Shown here in pieces: positions 24,158 to 33,164 of a stretch of 64,000 nucleotides of DNA (position 1 is the first letter of the stretch; each line of letters opens with the position of its first letter). The position numbers and the translations under genes are program-made. Under the pieces are notes generated by a model. That model saw only the letters and a program-made list of their open reading frames with translations. It was not told where the DNA came from and did no database searches. The stretch is from Brachybacterium sp. SGAir0954 (GTDB lineage Bacteria > Actinomycetota > Actinomycetes > Actinomycetales > Dermabacteraceae): positions 124,001 through 188,000 of the forward strand of contig NZ_CP027295.1 of the NCBI RefSeq assembly GCF_005490785.1. The letters run 5' to 3'.

Positions 24158-25651
24158 ATGCCCTGCACCACCCTGCTCGTCGGCCGCAACGCGAGCGCCG
24201 ACGGGTCGCCGATCGTCGCTCGGAACGAGGACTCCGGCAATGGCACCTTCGACCCGAAGAAGGTCGTCGTGGTGCAGCCGGCCGATCAGCCGCGCACCTA
24301 TACCTCGGTGATCGGCAAGCGCACGATCGAGCTGCCCGGCGATCCCCTGCGGTACACCGCGATCCCGAATGCCCTTCCGGACGAGGGGGTCTGGGCCTGT
24401 GCCGGGATCAACGCCGCGAACGTCGCCATGAGCGCCACGGAGACGATCACGAGCAATCCCCGGGTGCTCGGCGCGGATCCGCTCGTCGCACACGACCCGG
24501 CGACGGGGACACCGGGCGGGTTCGGCGAGGAGGACTTCGTGACCCTCGTCCTGCCCTACATCCGCACCGCGCGCGAGGGCGTGGAGCGCCTCGGCGCGCT
24601 GCTCGCCGAGCACGGCACCTACGAGATGAACGGGGTGGCGTTCAGCGACGAGCACGACATCTGGTGGCTCGAGACGGTGGGCGGGCACCACTGGATCGCG
24701 CGGCGCGTGCCGGAGGACCACTACGTGACGATGCCGAACCAGCTGGGCATCGACTCCTTCGACCTGGCCGACGCCGGGGGCCCCGGCCGCGACCACCTCG
24801 CGAGCCCGGACCTGCGCGCGTTCCTCGCCGAGCACCGCCTGGACCTCACGCAGCGCGATGCGGAGGATGCGGCGCCGTCGGTGTTCAACCCCCGCGAGGC
24901 GTTCGGCTCCCACAGCGACGCCGACCACGTCTACAACACGCCCCGTGCCTGGTTCATGCAGCGCACCCTGAACCCGCGGGCCGAGGACTGGGACGCCGGC
25001 CGTCCCGGTGCGAGCCCGGACTCGGACCGCCTGCCGTGGAGCCGGCGCCCCGAGCGGCTGCTCACCGTGGACGACGTGAAGGACGTGCTCAGCTCCCACT
25101 ACCAGGGCACCGTGTTCGACCCGTACTCCTTCCGCGGCACCGACGCCGAGCGTCGCGCGTTCCGGCCCGTCGGCATCAACCGGCACAACGCCCTCGCGAT
25201 CCTGCAGATCCGCTCGGACCTGCCGGAGTCGCATCGTGCGCTGCAGTGGGTCGCCTACGCCTCGAACCCCTTCAACACTCTGATCCCGATGTTCACGAAC
25301 GTCGAGGAGGCGCCCGCGTACCTGAGGACCACCGAGGCGACCGTGAGCACGGACAGCTTCTACTGGGCCTCCCGCATGATCGCCGCCCTTGCGGATGCCC
25401 ACTTCCACGAGGTGATCCCCGCGATCGAGCGCTACCAGCAGCGCACCCTCGCGCTCGGCCACGCCGCCGTGCACGCCGCGGACCAGGAGGCCGCCGGGGC
25501 CGACGAGCCGTCGGCCGTGCCGGCGCTGCTCGCCGCGGCGAACACGGCCGTCGCCGAGAAGATCCGCACGGCGACCGACGCGCTGCTCGGCGAGGTTCTG
25601 TTCACCGCGAGCAATCACATGACGAACCGGTTCTCGCGGTCGGACGGCTGA
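24158..25651 (+). CDS. C69-family dipeptidase (PepD-like Ntn hydrolase)
   Basis: 497 residues. Starts MPCTTLLVGRNASADGSPIVARNED; Cys3 would become the N-terminal nucleophile after removal of the first residues, as in the C69 family. Further marks: EGVWACAGINAANVAMSATETI, GEEDFVTLVLPYIRTAREGVE, WWLETVGGHHWIARRVPEDHY and MPNQLGID. These peptidases cut dipeptides with broad specificity in the cytosol. Length is normal for the family. A TAGAGT -10 element lies near 24115 and CAGGAG precedes the ATG. The DUF429 gene begins six bases after its stop. Confidence 0.92.
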   Translation: MPCTTLLVGRNASADGSPIVARNEDSGNGTFDPKKVVVVQPADQPRTYTSVIGKRTIELPGDPLRYTAIPNALPDEGVWACAGINAANVAMSATETITSNPRVLGADPLVAHDPATGTPGGFGEEDFVTLVLPYIRTAREGVERLGALLAEHGTYEMNGVAFSDEHDIWWLETVGGHHWIARRVPEDHYVTMPNQLGIDSFDLADAGGPGRDHLASPDLRAFLAEHRLDLTQRDAEDAAPSVFNPREAFGSHSDADHVYNTPRAWFMQRTLNPRAEDWDAGRPGASPDSDRLPWSRRPERLLTVDDVKDVLSSHYQGTVFDPYSFRGTDAERRAFRPVGINRHNALAILQIRSDLPESHRALQWVAYASNPFNTLIPMFTNVEEAPAYLRTTEATVSTDSFYWASRMIAALADAHFHEVIPAIERYQQRTLALGHAAVHAADQEAAGADEPSAVPALLAAANTAVAEKIRTATDALLGEVLFTASNHMTNRFSRSDG

Positions 25652-25656
25652 ACGCG

Positions 25657-26391
25657 GTGGCGACGCGCCTGTTCGTCGGCGTCGACCTCGCGGCGGATCC
25701 CCGCCGGACCGGCCTCGCCACGCTCTACGAGGACGGGGAGGCGGTCCGTATCGATGACGTTCGTGTGGGGGCGAGCGACGACGACGTGCTCGCTGCCGTG
25801 GTCCCCTCAGCGAAAGCCGGGGTCGATGTCCCCTTCGGCTGGCCTCGGCAGTTCGTCGACCTCGTCGGCGGGCACCATTCCGGCGACCTGGCCGTCCCCG
25901 GGGACACCGGTCCGGGCTGGCGCCGTGACGTGCTCTATCGGAGGACCGATCTCGAGGTGCGCCGCCTGGTCGGCAAGACGCCGCTCAGCGTCGCCGCGGA
26001 CAAGATCGCGTACCCGGCGATCCGCTGGACGGTCATCGCGGCGCGGCTGCGCGAGCAGGGCATTCCCACCCCGCTCGACGGCACGGGCGTGACCTGCGAG
26101 GTCTACCCGGGCGCTGCTCTGGCCGCGTGGGGTTTCGGGGCCGTGCGCTACAAGAAGGCCACGGGAGCACAGGTGCGCGGCGAGCTCGTGGAAGCGCTCG
26201 GCGCGCTCTGGCCGTGGCTCGACTGGGCCGGACACGAGGGGCTGTGCGCAACCACCGATGATGCGCTGGACGCGGTGATCGCCGCAGTCGTCGCGCGCGA
26301 GGTGTTCCACGGCCGGGCCGTCTCTCCGCCTGTCGAGCTCACCGCTGCCGCGGCGGACGAGGGGTGGATCTGGCTGCCGACGCCGACTTGA
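25657..26391 (+). CDS. DUF429 protein (predicted RNase H-like fold)
   Basis: 244 residues from GTG at 25657, six bases after the dipeptidase stop. DUF429 pattern: FVGVDLAADPRRTGLA at the start, an AGVDVPFGWPRQFVDLV motif, WRRDVLYRRTDLEVR, a SVAADKI block, CEVYPGAALAAWGF and a C-terminal DDALDAVIAAVVARE. The family is predicted to have an RNase H/resolvase-like fold with the early Asp and late acidic pair as possible metal ligands; its function is not established. Neighbours give no clear hint beyond probable cotranscription with the dipeptidase. Confidence 0.82.
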   Translation: MATRLFVGVDLAADPRRTGLATLYEDGEAVRIDDVRVGASDDDVLAAVVPSAKAGVDVPFGWPRQFVDLVGGHHSGDLAVPGDTGPGWRRDVLYRRTDLEVRRLVGKTPLSVAADKIAYPAIRWTVIAARLREQGIPTPLDGTGVTCEVYPGAALAAWGFGAVRYKKATGAQVRGELVEALGALWPWLDWAGHEGLCATTDDALDAVIAAVVAREVFHGRAVSPPVELTAAAADEGWIWLPTPT

Positions 26392-26515
26392 TCTTCCCTC
26401 GGGTCCCGCGACCGTCGGGCGGCCGGGCGCAGCACCTCCGCGGAACGCGAGGAGAATGACCCACCAGCGGATGCGCGATCCGCCCACTGCCATCTCGTTC
26501 GCGCCAGGAGCATGC

Positions 26516-27466
26516 ATGACGATCAGGCGACGGGACATCTCGCTCACCCAGCTGGCCTACTTCGTGGAGTCCGCGGAGCGCGGCAGCATGACGGCTGCCG
26601 CGGAGGAGCTGTTCATCGCGCAGTCCGCTATCTCGACGGCGATCTCGCATCTCGAGCAGCAGCTGGGGGTGCGGCTGCTGATCCGCCAGCGCGCCAAGGG
26701 CCTCCAGCTGACCGCCGCGGGCGAGGACTTCCTCCAGCGTGCCCGGCAGATCCTCGCGGAGCTCGACGACGCCGTCGCGTCCGTGCACTCCGAGTCCCTC
26801 AGCGGGCGGGTCAGCGTCGGCTGCTTCCGCACCCTGGCGCCGTTCTTCCTCCCCACCCTCGTCCGGGACCTGGGCGAGCGGGCGCCGGGGCTGCACGTGG
26901 ACGTCACCGAGCTGACGGCGGACGAGGTCGCCCCCGCCCTCGCCGCGCATCGGATCGAGGTGGCGCTGACGTACGACCTCGGGCTGGACGCAACGGTGCG
27001 TCTCGAGACGCTCGCTCAGGTGCCGCTGTACGCGGCGGTCGCCCAGGACCATCCGCTCGCGGGGCGCGAGGCGGTGAGTCTCGCCGAGCTCGCCACCGAG
27101 CCGCTGGTGCTGCTGGACCTTCCGCTCAGCCGCGACTACTTCCTGCGGACCTTCACCGATCACGGGCTCCAACCGACGGTCCGCTACCGCTTCGAGAGCT
27201 ACGAGGCGGTGCGGGCGATGGTCGCCATGGGGCACGGCTTCACGCTGCTGAACCAGCAGCCGAAGATCGAATCGACTTATTCCGGCGGGAGCCTTTACCA
27301 CATTCCGATCATCGAGCAGACGCGTTCTCTCGACATCGTGCTGGCGTGGAATGACGACGGCGCACTGCCCACGCGCCGGGCGCGCGCCTTCGCGGAGGCG
27401 TGCCGTGCGGTGATCGCCGGCAGCACAGCATCCGAGGAGCCCAGTTCACCCACTTCACCTGTGTGA
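26516..27466 (+). CDS. LysR-family transcriptional regulator
   Basis: 316 residues from the ATG at 26516, preceded by CCAGGAG five bases away; upstream in-frame starts lack a ribosome site. N-terminal helix-turn-helix SLTQLAYFVESAERGSMTAAAEELFIAQSAISTAISHLE, followed by a periplasmic-binding-like effector domain (VSVGCFRTLAPFFLP; VALTYDLGLD; MVAMGHGFTLLNQQP). It lies directly before, and in the same direction as, the MHS transporter/monooxygenase operon with a 214-base gap holding an inverted repeat, so it most likely activates that operon in response to the substrate or a breakdown product. Confidence 0.9.
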   Translation: MTIRRRDISLTQLAYFVESAERGSMTAAAEELFIAQSAISTAISHLEQQLGVRLLIRQRAKGLQLTAAGEDFLQRARQILAELDDAVASVHSESLSGRVSVGCFRTLAPFFLPTLVRDLGERAPGLHVDVTELTADEVAPALAAHRIEVALTYDLGLDATVRLETLAQVPLYAAVAQDHPLAGREAVSLAELATEPLVLLDLPLSRDYFLRTFTDHGLQPTVRYRFESYEAVRAMVAMGHGFTLLNQQPKIESTYSGGSLYHIPIIEQTRSLDIVLAWNDDGALPTRRARAFAEACRAVIAGSTASEEPSSPTSPV

Positions 27467-27529
27467 ACGGCCGATCCGTCGCCCTCTCCCCAGGCTCCCG
27501 GCAGCCCCGGGGCGAGCGCGGACCGCGAC

Positions 27530-27582
27530 TGATGAGACCGCTCATCACGCTTTGATCACGGCGAAAAACGCCTGGCTATATC
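27530..27582 (+). promoter_or_regulatory. LysR-type palindrome and candidate promoter of the catabolic operon
   Basis: Perfect inverted repeat TGATGAG-ACCG-CTCATCA (27530-27547), immediately followed by a -35-like TTGATC (27552-27557) and a TATATC (27577-27582) 19 bases on. A palindrome just upstream of a weak -35 is the normal layout for LysR activation. Confidence 0.45.
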
Positions 27583-27680
27583 TCGAGAACAGAAGAACTT
27601 CCCCGCATTCCACTATTTGCACGAATCCTCGGCGGTCCCGATTCTGGTCGGACCCATCACCCCCGAGGAGGGGATTCACC

Positions 27681-29075
27681 ATGACCGCCCCCGCCGTCCC
27701 GGACCCCCGCAGCGCCCAGGTGGACCGCCGCGCCGTCCGCACCAGCACCATTGCCGGCTCGATCGGCGTGCTCGTCCACTGGTTCGACTGGGCGGTCTAC
27801 GCCTACATGGCGACCACGATCTCCGCCGTCTTCTTCCCCGACGCCAGCAGGCCCGCCGGCCTGCTCGCCACCTTCGGGGTCTTCGCGATCTCGTTCCTGG
27901 TCCGCCCGATCGGCGCGGTCGTCTTCGGCCGCCTCGGCGACAAGCTCGGCCGCACCACGACCCTCACGGTCGTCATCCTCTCGATGGCCCTATCCACGCT
28001 CGTGCTCGGCGTCCTCCCCGGCTACGCGACCATCGGCATCCTCGCGCCGATCCTGCTCATCGCCACCCGCGTGGTGCAGGGCCTCGCCGCCGGCGGCGAG
28101 TTCGGCAGCGCCGCCGCGTTCCTCGGCGAGTTCTCCCCCGCGCACCGCCGCGGGTTCGGCTGCAGCTGGCTCGAGTTCGGCAGCCTGCTCGGCTTCCTGC
28201 TCGCCTCCTTCATCGTGCTCGTCCTCGAGACCGTGTTCACCGGCGACCAGATCACCGGCTGGGCCTGGCGCATCCCGTTCCTCGTCACCGTTCCGCTGGG
28301 CCTCATCGGGTTCTACATCCGCCGACGCATCGAGGACACCCCCGAATTCCGTGCCCTGCAGGAGCTCGAGACCGTCTCCTCCTCCCCCGTGCGCGAGGTG
28401 TTCCGCTCCAACTGGCGCGAGTTCCTCAAGACCTGCGGCATGGAGATCTTCATGAACGTGACCTTCTACGTCGTGCTGGTCTACCTGCTGACCTACCAGG
28501 AGGTGAACCTCGGCTTCGACGCCGGCCGCGCCGCGCTCCTGTCCACCCTCGGCTCCGCGCTCGCGCTCGTCGTCGTCCCGCTCGCCGGCGCCGCCTCGGA
28601 CCGTGTGGGCCGCCGGCCGGTGCTGTTCACCGCCGCGATCGCGCTCACGGTCCTCTCGGTGCCGCTGTTCGCCCTGATGCGCGTCGGCACCACCTGGGCC
28701 GCGCTCACCTCGACCATGGGGCTCGCGCTGATCCTCGCGATCATCCTCGGCACGCACGCCGTGACCGTCGTCGAGCTGTTCCCCACCCGTACCCGGCAGA
28801 CAGGCCTCTCCATCGCCTACGCGCTCACCGCGGCGCTCTTCGCCGGCACGGCCCCGTACGTGCTGACCTGGCTCATCGACACGACCGGCAGCACGATGAT
28901 GCCCGGCTACTTCCTTGCGGCCGTCGGCGTGGTCGGCATCATCACGGTCGCCACGATCCGCGAGTCCCGCGGCATCGACCTCATGAAGGACGAGGACCTC
29001 GGCCCCGCCGCGACCGCCCCCGCGCCGGCGGCCGTGACGGTCCCCCCGTCCCCGCCCGCGGCGCCGCTCGTCTGA
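27681..29075 (+). CDS. MFS transporter, metabolite:H+ symporter (MHS) family
   Basis: 464 residues with about 12 hydrophobic segments. Family marks: IGVLVHWFDWAVYAYMATTISAVFFP, VRPIGAVVFGRLGDKLGRTTTL, a RVVQGLAAGGEFGSAAAFLGEF block, RRRIEDTPEF and ASDRVGRRPVLF. MHS carriers import organic acids, betaines or dicarboxylates together with protons. ATG with GAGGAGGGG upstream. The C-terminal tail is Ala/Pro-rich. As first gene of a five-gene run it probably brings in the compound processed by the enzymes that follow. Confidence 0.9.
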   Translation: MTAPAVPDPRSAQVDRRAVRTSTIAGSIGVLVHWFDWAVYAYMATTISAVFFPDASRPAGLLATFGVFAISFLVRPIGAVVFGRLGDKLGRTTTLTVVILSMALSTLVLGVLPGYATIGILAPILLIATRVVQGLAAGGEFGSAAAFLGEFSPAHRRGFGCSWLEFGSLLGFLLASFIVLVLETVFTGDQITGWAWRIPFLVTVPLGLIGFYIRRRIEDTPEFRALQELETVSSSPVREVFRSNWREFLKTCGMEIFMNVTFYVVLVYLLTYQEVNLGFDAGRAALLSTLGSALALVVVPLAGAASDRVGRRPVLFTAAIALTVLSVPLFALMRVGTTWAALTSTMGLALILAIILGTHAVTVVELFPTRTRQTGLSIAYALTAALFAGTAPYVLTWLIDTTGSTMMPGYFLAAVGVVGIITVATIRESRGIDLMKDEDLGPAATAPAPAAVTVPPSPPAAPLV

Positions 29076-29128
29076 GTCCCGACGACGGACCGCCCCCACC
29101 GCACTCCCCCACCAGGAAGGTCAGCACC

Positions 29129-30457
29129 ATGCTCGCCTCACCCCACCCCACCGAGACCACCGAGGTCGTGGTCGTCGGCGCCGGGCAGTCCGGCATCGCC
29201 GCGAGCGCCCACCTCACCCGCCTCGGCATCCCCCACCTCGTCCTCGAGAAGGCCGACGTCGCCGACCGCTGGCGGCACGGCCGCTGGGACTCCCTCGTCG
29301 CCAACGGCCCCGCCTGGCACGACCGCTTCCCCGACATGGAGATCCCCGGCATCGGCCCCGACGAGTTCGCCACCAAGGACCAGATGGCCGACTACTTCGG
29401 CGCCTTCGCCCGCAGCGTCGACGCCCCCGTCCGCACCGGCGTCGAGGTGCTCTCGGTGTCGAGGCGGGAGGGCGCCTCCGGGTTCCTCGTGGAGACGAGC
29501 GAGGGCACCATCGCCGCGGGCAACGTGATCGCGGCGACCGGTCCGTTCCAGGTGCCCGTCTTCCCCCGCATCATCGGTGGGGACCTCGTCCCGCATCAGA
29601 TCCACTCCGCGGAGTACCGCAACCCCGACCAGCTCCCCGACGGGGGCGTGCTCGTGGTGGGTGCCGGATCCTCCGGCGCCCAGATCGCCGAGGAGCTCCG
29701 CGCGGCCGGGCGACAGGTGCACCTCTCCGTGGGCCCCCACGACCGCCCGCCGCGCAGCTACCGTGGCCGCGACTTCGTCTGGTGGCTGGGAGTGCTCGGC
29801 AAGTGGGACGCCACCGCACCGGACTCGGATCATGTCACCATCGCGGTGAGCGGCGCCCGCGGCGGCCACACCATCGACTTCCGCGAGCTCGCCGCCGCCG
29901 GCATCACGCTCGTGGGACGCACCGAGGCGTCGGCGGGCGGCGCGCTCCGCTTCGCGGACGACCTGCAGCGCAACATCACCGCCGGCGACGCCAACCTCCT
30001 CGAGCTCCTGGCGGAGGCCGACGCCTACGTCGAGGCGAACGGGCTCGATCTTCCCGAGGAGCACGAGCTGCACGAGCTCGGCCCCCTGCCGGACTGCGTC
30101 ACCGACCCGGTGCGCTCGCTCGATCCGCGCGCAGCGGGCATCACCTCGATCATCTGGGCCACCGGCTACGTCCAGGACTTCAGCTGGCTCCGGGTCGATG
30201 CCTTCGACGGGGCCGGCCGGCCCGCGCACCTGCGCGGCGTCTCCACGGAGTCCGGCATCTACTTCCTGGGCCTGCCCTGGCTGTCGCGTCGCGGTTCCAG
30301 CTTCATCTGGGGCACCTGGCACGACGCGATGCACGTCGCCGATCACATCGCCACCCGCCGCCGGTACGCGCAGTACGCGCCCTCGGCGCAGACCTCACCG
30401 CCCTCACAGGCCCCGTCCCGTCCCGCTCAGCAGCTCCTGGAGGAGATCTCCCGATGA
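29129..30457 (+). CDS. Flavin-dependent (FMO-like) NAD(P)H monooxygenase
   Basis: 442 residues, AGGAAGG upstream of the ATG. FAD site VVVVGAGQSGIAASAHLTR near the N-terminus, W.hGRWDSL motif, NAD(P)H site VLVVGAGSSGAQIAEEL near residue 180 and late IIWATGYVQDFSWL. This is the two-dinucleotide layout of class B flavoprotein monooxygenases, which oxidise N or S atoms or insert oxygen. The start codon of the RidA gene overlaps its stop (ATGA). It probably performs the first oxidative step on the imported compound; substrate unknown. Confidence 0.88.
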   Translation: MLASPHPTETTEVVVVGAGQSGIAASAHLTRLGIPHLVLEKADVADRWRHGRWDSLVANGPAWHDRFPDMEIPGIGPDEFATKDQMADYFGAFARSVDAPVRTGVEVLSVSRREGASGFLVETSEGTIAAGNVIAATGPFQVPVFPRIIGGDLVPHQIHSAEYRNPDQLPDGGVLVVGAGSSGAQIAEELRAAGRQVHLSVGPHDRPPRSYRGRDFVWWLGVLGKWDATAPDSDHVTIAVSGARGGHTIDFRELAAAGITLVGRTEASAGGALRFADDLQRNITAGDANLLELLAEADAYVEANGLDLPEEHELHELGPLPDCVTDPVRSLDPRAAGITSIIWATGYVQDFSWLRVDAFDGAGRPAHLRGVSTESGIYFLGLPWLSRRGSSFIWGTWHDAMHVADHIATRRRYAQYAPSAQTSPPSQAPSRPAQQLLEEISR

Positions 30458-30897
30458 CCACGCACACGCGCATCCGCCCCTTCAACACGAAGGACACCTA
30501 CCCCGAGCAGAACCTCGACAACGACCTGTGCCAGGCCGTGGTCGCCGGCGGCGTCGTCTACCTCCGCGGGCAGATCGGCCAGGACCTCGAGACCCGCGAG
30601 TCCGTCGGCATCGGCGACGTGGAGGCCCAGGCGGAGAAGGCCATGGCGAACATCGACATGCTCCTGCGCGAGGCCGGCAGCCGCCTCGCGGACGTCGTCA
30701 AGGTGACCGTCTACCTCACCGACATCCGTTACCGGGAGACGGTGTACCGGGTGATGGGACGCTGGCTGAAGGGCGTGCACCCCGTCTCCACCGGCCTCGT
30801 CGTCGAGGCCCTCGCCCGCCCCGAGTGGCTCGTCGAGATCGACGCGACCGCCGTGATCAGCGACCCGAAGGACGACCACGAGGTGGCGAGCGCATGA
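30454..30897 (+). CDS. RidA-family protein (reactive imine/enamine deaminase)
   Basis: 147 residues, coupled to the monooxygenase by ATGA. Rid-family pattern: FNTKDTYPEQNLDNDLCQAVVAGGVVYLRGQIGQDLETRE, AQAEKAMANIDMLLREAGSRLADVVKVTVYLTDIRY and an ending VEALARPEWLVEIDATAVI with the conserved late acidic residue. RidA proteins hydrolyse enamine/imine or aminoacrylate-type intermediates. In an operon with a monooxygenase and an amidohydrolase it probably clears an unstable nitrogen intermediate, as has been described in pyrimidine breakdown. Confidence 0.9.
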   Translation: MTTHTRIRPFNTKDTYPEQNLDNDLCQAVVAGGVVYLRGQIGQDLETRESVGIGDVEAQAEKAMANIDMLLREAGSRLADVVKVTVYLTDIRYRETVYRVMGRWLKGVHPVSTGLVVEALARPEWLVEIDATAVISDPKDDHEVASA

Positions 30898-31568
30898 CCT
30901 TCTCGATCGTCGCCCGCGACGCCCGCACCGGCGCCCTCGGCATGGTGGTCAGCTCGTCCAGCCCCGCCGTCGCCTCACGCTGCCTGCACCTGCGCGCCGG
31001 CGTCGGCGCCGTCGCCTCCCAGAACGTCACCAACCCCGCCCTGGGCCCGGCCGTCCTGGACCGTCTCGAGGCCGGGCTCCCGGCGAGCGCGGCGCTGACC
31101 GCCGTGCTCGAGGACGAGCAGCACCCCGCCTATCGGCAGCTCACCGTCGTCGACGCGCAGGGCAGGACCGCCGAGCACTCCGGCGAGAACGCCCTGGGCA
31201 CGCGCGCGAGTGCCACCGGCGACCAGTGCGTCGCCGCCGGCAACCTGCTGGCCGACGAGGCCGTGATCCCCGCGATGGTCGCCGCTTTCGAGGCGAGCGC
31301 CGGCGAGGAGCTCGAGCGTCGCCTGCTCGCTGCGTTCCGCGCCGCCGTCGAGGCGGGCGGCGAGGCCGGGCCGATCCGCTCCGCCGGTCTCGCCGTCGTC
31401 GACGACGTGCCCTGGCGGACCACGGACCTGCGCGTGGACGACGCCGAGAACCCCCTCGGCGAGATCGCCCGGCTGCTCGAGCTGTGGCTGCCGCAGAAGG
31501 CGGACTACCGCGTCCGCGCGCTCGACCCGACCGCGGCCCCGTCATACGGCGTGCCGGGGGACGAGTGA
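30894..31568 (+). CDS. DUF1028 protein (putative Ntn-hydrolase superfamily)
   Basis: 224 residues, ATGA overlap with RidA. DUF1028 marks: TFSIVARDARTGALGMVVSSSSPAVASRCLHLRAGVGAVASQN at the start, LEDEQHPAYRQLTVVDAQGRTAEHSGEN, GDQCVAAGNLLA, and the ending RLLELWLPQKADYRVRALDP. Family proteins are predicted Ntn-type amidohydrolases without a settled substrate. Frequent location beside amidases and Rid proteins suggests hydrolysis of a small amide; here it shares one base with the M20 gene. Confidence 0.85.
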   Translation: MTFSIVARDARTGALGMVVSSSSPAVASRCLHLRAGVGAVASQNVTNPALGPAVLDRLEAGLPASAALTAVLEDEQHPAYRQLTVVDAQGRTAEHSGENALGTRASATGDQCVAAGNLLADEAVIPAMVAAFEASAGEELERRLLAAFRAAVEAGGEAGPIRSAGLAVVDDVPWRTTDLRVDDAENPLGEIARLLELWLPQKADYRVRALDPTAAPSYGVPGDE

Positions 31569-32701
31569 TGACGGCGGCGCTGCTCCGCACGGTCGAGGAC
31601 GACGTCGAGGCCCGGCGGGAGGAGCTCGTGGGGATCAGCCACCACCTCCACGCGCACCCGGAGACCGCGTGGACCGAGCACGCCTCCGCCGCCTTCCTCT
31701 CCGAGCGCCTGGAAGCCTGGGGCTTCGGCGTGGAGCGGAGCGCGGCCGGTCTGCCCACGGCGTTCGTCGCCGAGCACGGCACGGGCTCGCGGACGGTCGG
31801 CGTCGTCGCCGAGTACGACGCCCTCCCGGGGCTCGGCCACGCCTGCGGCCACAACGTCATCGCCGCCGCCGCGCTCGGTGCCGCGCACGCCCTGCAGGCC
31901 GTCGCGAGCGAGCTCGACCTGAGGATCCGCGTGATCGGCGCGCCCGCCGAGGAGGGCGGCGGCGGCAAGATCCCCCTGCTCGAGGCCGGAGTCTTCGACG
32001 GCCTCGAGGCCGCGCTGATGATCCATCCCGGGCCGGCCGACGCCGTCCTCGCCCGGCCGCGCGCCGTGGCGCATTTTGACGTGGAGTACCAGGGCATGGC
32101 CTCCCACGCCGGTGCCTACCCGCACCTCGGCGTCAACGCCGCCGACGCCTTCACCGTCGCCCAGGTCGCCATCGGGCTGCTGCGCCAGCAGCTCCCCGAC
32201 ACGATCCGCGTCCACGGCATCGTCCAGGAGGCGGGCACCGCACCGAACGCGATCCCCGGCAGCGCCCGCGGCTCCTGGTACGTCCGCGCGGACACGCTGG
32301 ACGAGCTCGACGTGGCCTTCGAGCGGGTGCGCACCTGCTTCGAGGCCGGGGCGACCGCGACGGGCTGCACGTGGGAGCTCACGGAGACGAGCCCCCGCTA
32401 CGCCGAGTTCCGCAACGACCTCGAGCTCGCCAGGATCTTCACCCGCCTCGCGGCCGACCAGGGGCGGGACATGGACCTCGCCGAGGACGGCCCCCGCGGT
32501 ATGGCGACCGCCTCGACGGACATGGGCAACGTGTCCCAGCACGTCCGCGCGATCCACCCCTACCTCGGCATCGACTCCCTGCCTGCGGTGAACCATCAGC
32601 CCGAGTTCGCCGACGCCGCCGCCACGCCCGCCGCGGACCGGGCCGTGCGGGACGGGGCGGTGCTGCTCGCGCAGACCGTCGTCGAGCTGCTCTCCCGCTG
32701 A
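31568..32701 (+). CDS. M20-family amidohydrolase / peptidase
   Basis: 377 residues, overlapping DUF1028 by one base. M20D/AbgB-like: start LVGISHHLHAHPETAWTEHAS, then VVAEYDALPGLGHACGHNVIAAAALGA with the metal-binding HACGHN, catalytic Glu pair in GAPAEEGGGGK, dimerisation-domain HAGAYPHLGVNAADAF and late TDMGNVSQHVRAIHPYLG with a further His ligand. Such enzymes hydrolyse N-acyl amino acids, aminobenzoyl-glutamate or small peptides. Last gene of the operon; it probably carries out an amide cleavage in the same pathway. Confidence 0.92.
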   Translation: MTAALLRTVEDDVEARREELVGISHHLHAHPETAWTEHASAAFLSERLEAWGFGVERSAAGLPTAFVAEHGTGSRTVGVVAEYDALPGLGHACGHNVIAAAALGAAHALQAVASELDLRIRVIGAPAEEGGGGKIPLLEAGVFDGLEAALMIHPGPADAVLARPRAVAHFDVEYQGMASHAGAYPHLGVNAADAFTVAQVAIGLLRQQLPDTIRVHGIVQEAGTAPNAIPGSARGSWYVRADTLDELDVAFERVRTCFEAGATATGCTWELTETSPRYAEFRNDLELARIFTRLAADQGRDMDLAEDGPRGMATASTDMGNVSQHVRAIHPYLGIDSLPAVNHQPEFADAAATPAADRAVRDGAVLLAQTVVELLSR

Positions 32702-32725
32702 CCCGTCCCCGCTACCCTCGTCCCC

Positions 32726-33142
32726 ATGGGGGCGACGAGGACGCACACGGGGATCATCACGCTGCTGCTGGGCACACTGCTGCTCAGCAGCTGCACGGAG
32801 CACGTGAAGGAACACTGCAGCGGGAAGGACGAGACCACCTCCTGCACCGTCACCTTCGAGACCTCGGACGGCCAGTGGTCCACCCAGCTCGAGGGCGACA
32901 ACTGGGACGAGAACGCCCGGATCAGCGGCACGTTCACGATCGAGTCGGGCAGCGGAACGCTGCTCATCGAAGGAGCGGACTCCTCCCAGGAGTACCCCCT
33001 CACCCCGGAGGAGCCCGTGGTGGTCGAGGACCTGCCGCTGGAGCTCAAGCGGGACGATGAGGACACCTGGATCTACCTCAAGGTCACCTCCGATCCGCAG
33101 ATCGACGGCTTCTCCGCGCAGTACGAGTTCACCCCCAGCTGA
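32726..33142 (+). CDS. Small lipoprotein of unknown function
   Basis: 138 residues. Lipoprotein signal with lipobox LLSSC (Cys near 23), then an acidic Ser/Thr-rich domain: CTVTFETSDGQWSTQLEGDNWDENARISGTF, GTLLIEGADSS and IYLKVTSDPQIDGFSAQYEF, read as a single beta-sandwich-like region. I do not recognise the family. TACCCT (32713-32718) lies seven bases before the ATG without a ribosome site, so it is probably leaderless and not part of the preceding operon. It converges on ligD with a 22-base gap. Confidence 0.75.
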   Translation: MGATRTHTGIITLLLGTLLLSSCTEHVKEHCSGKDETTSCTVTFETSDGQWSTQLEGDNWDENARISGTFTIESGSGTLLIEGADSSQEYPLTPEEPVVVEDLPLELKRDDEDTWIYLKVTSDPQIDGFSAQYEFTPS

Positions 33143-33164
33143 GGCGTGGGCCGCACGCCCCGTC

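Noticed and set aside
27617-30457. 946-codon frame running through the MFS gene into the monooxygenase gene
   Set aside because: Only the part after the ATG at 29129 (FMO motifs) is protein-like. The upstream part is an Arg/Pro-rich shadow of the transporter, so there is no fusion.
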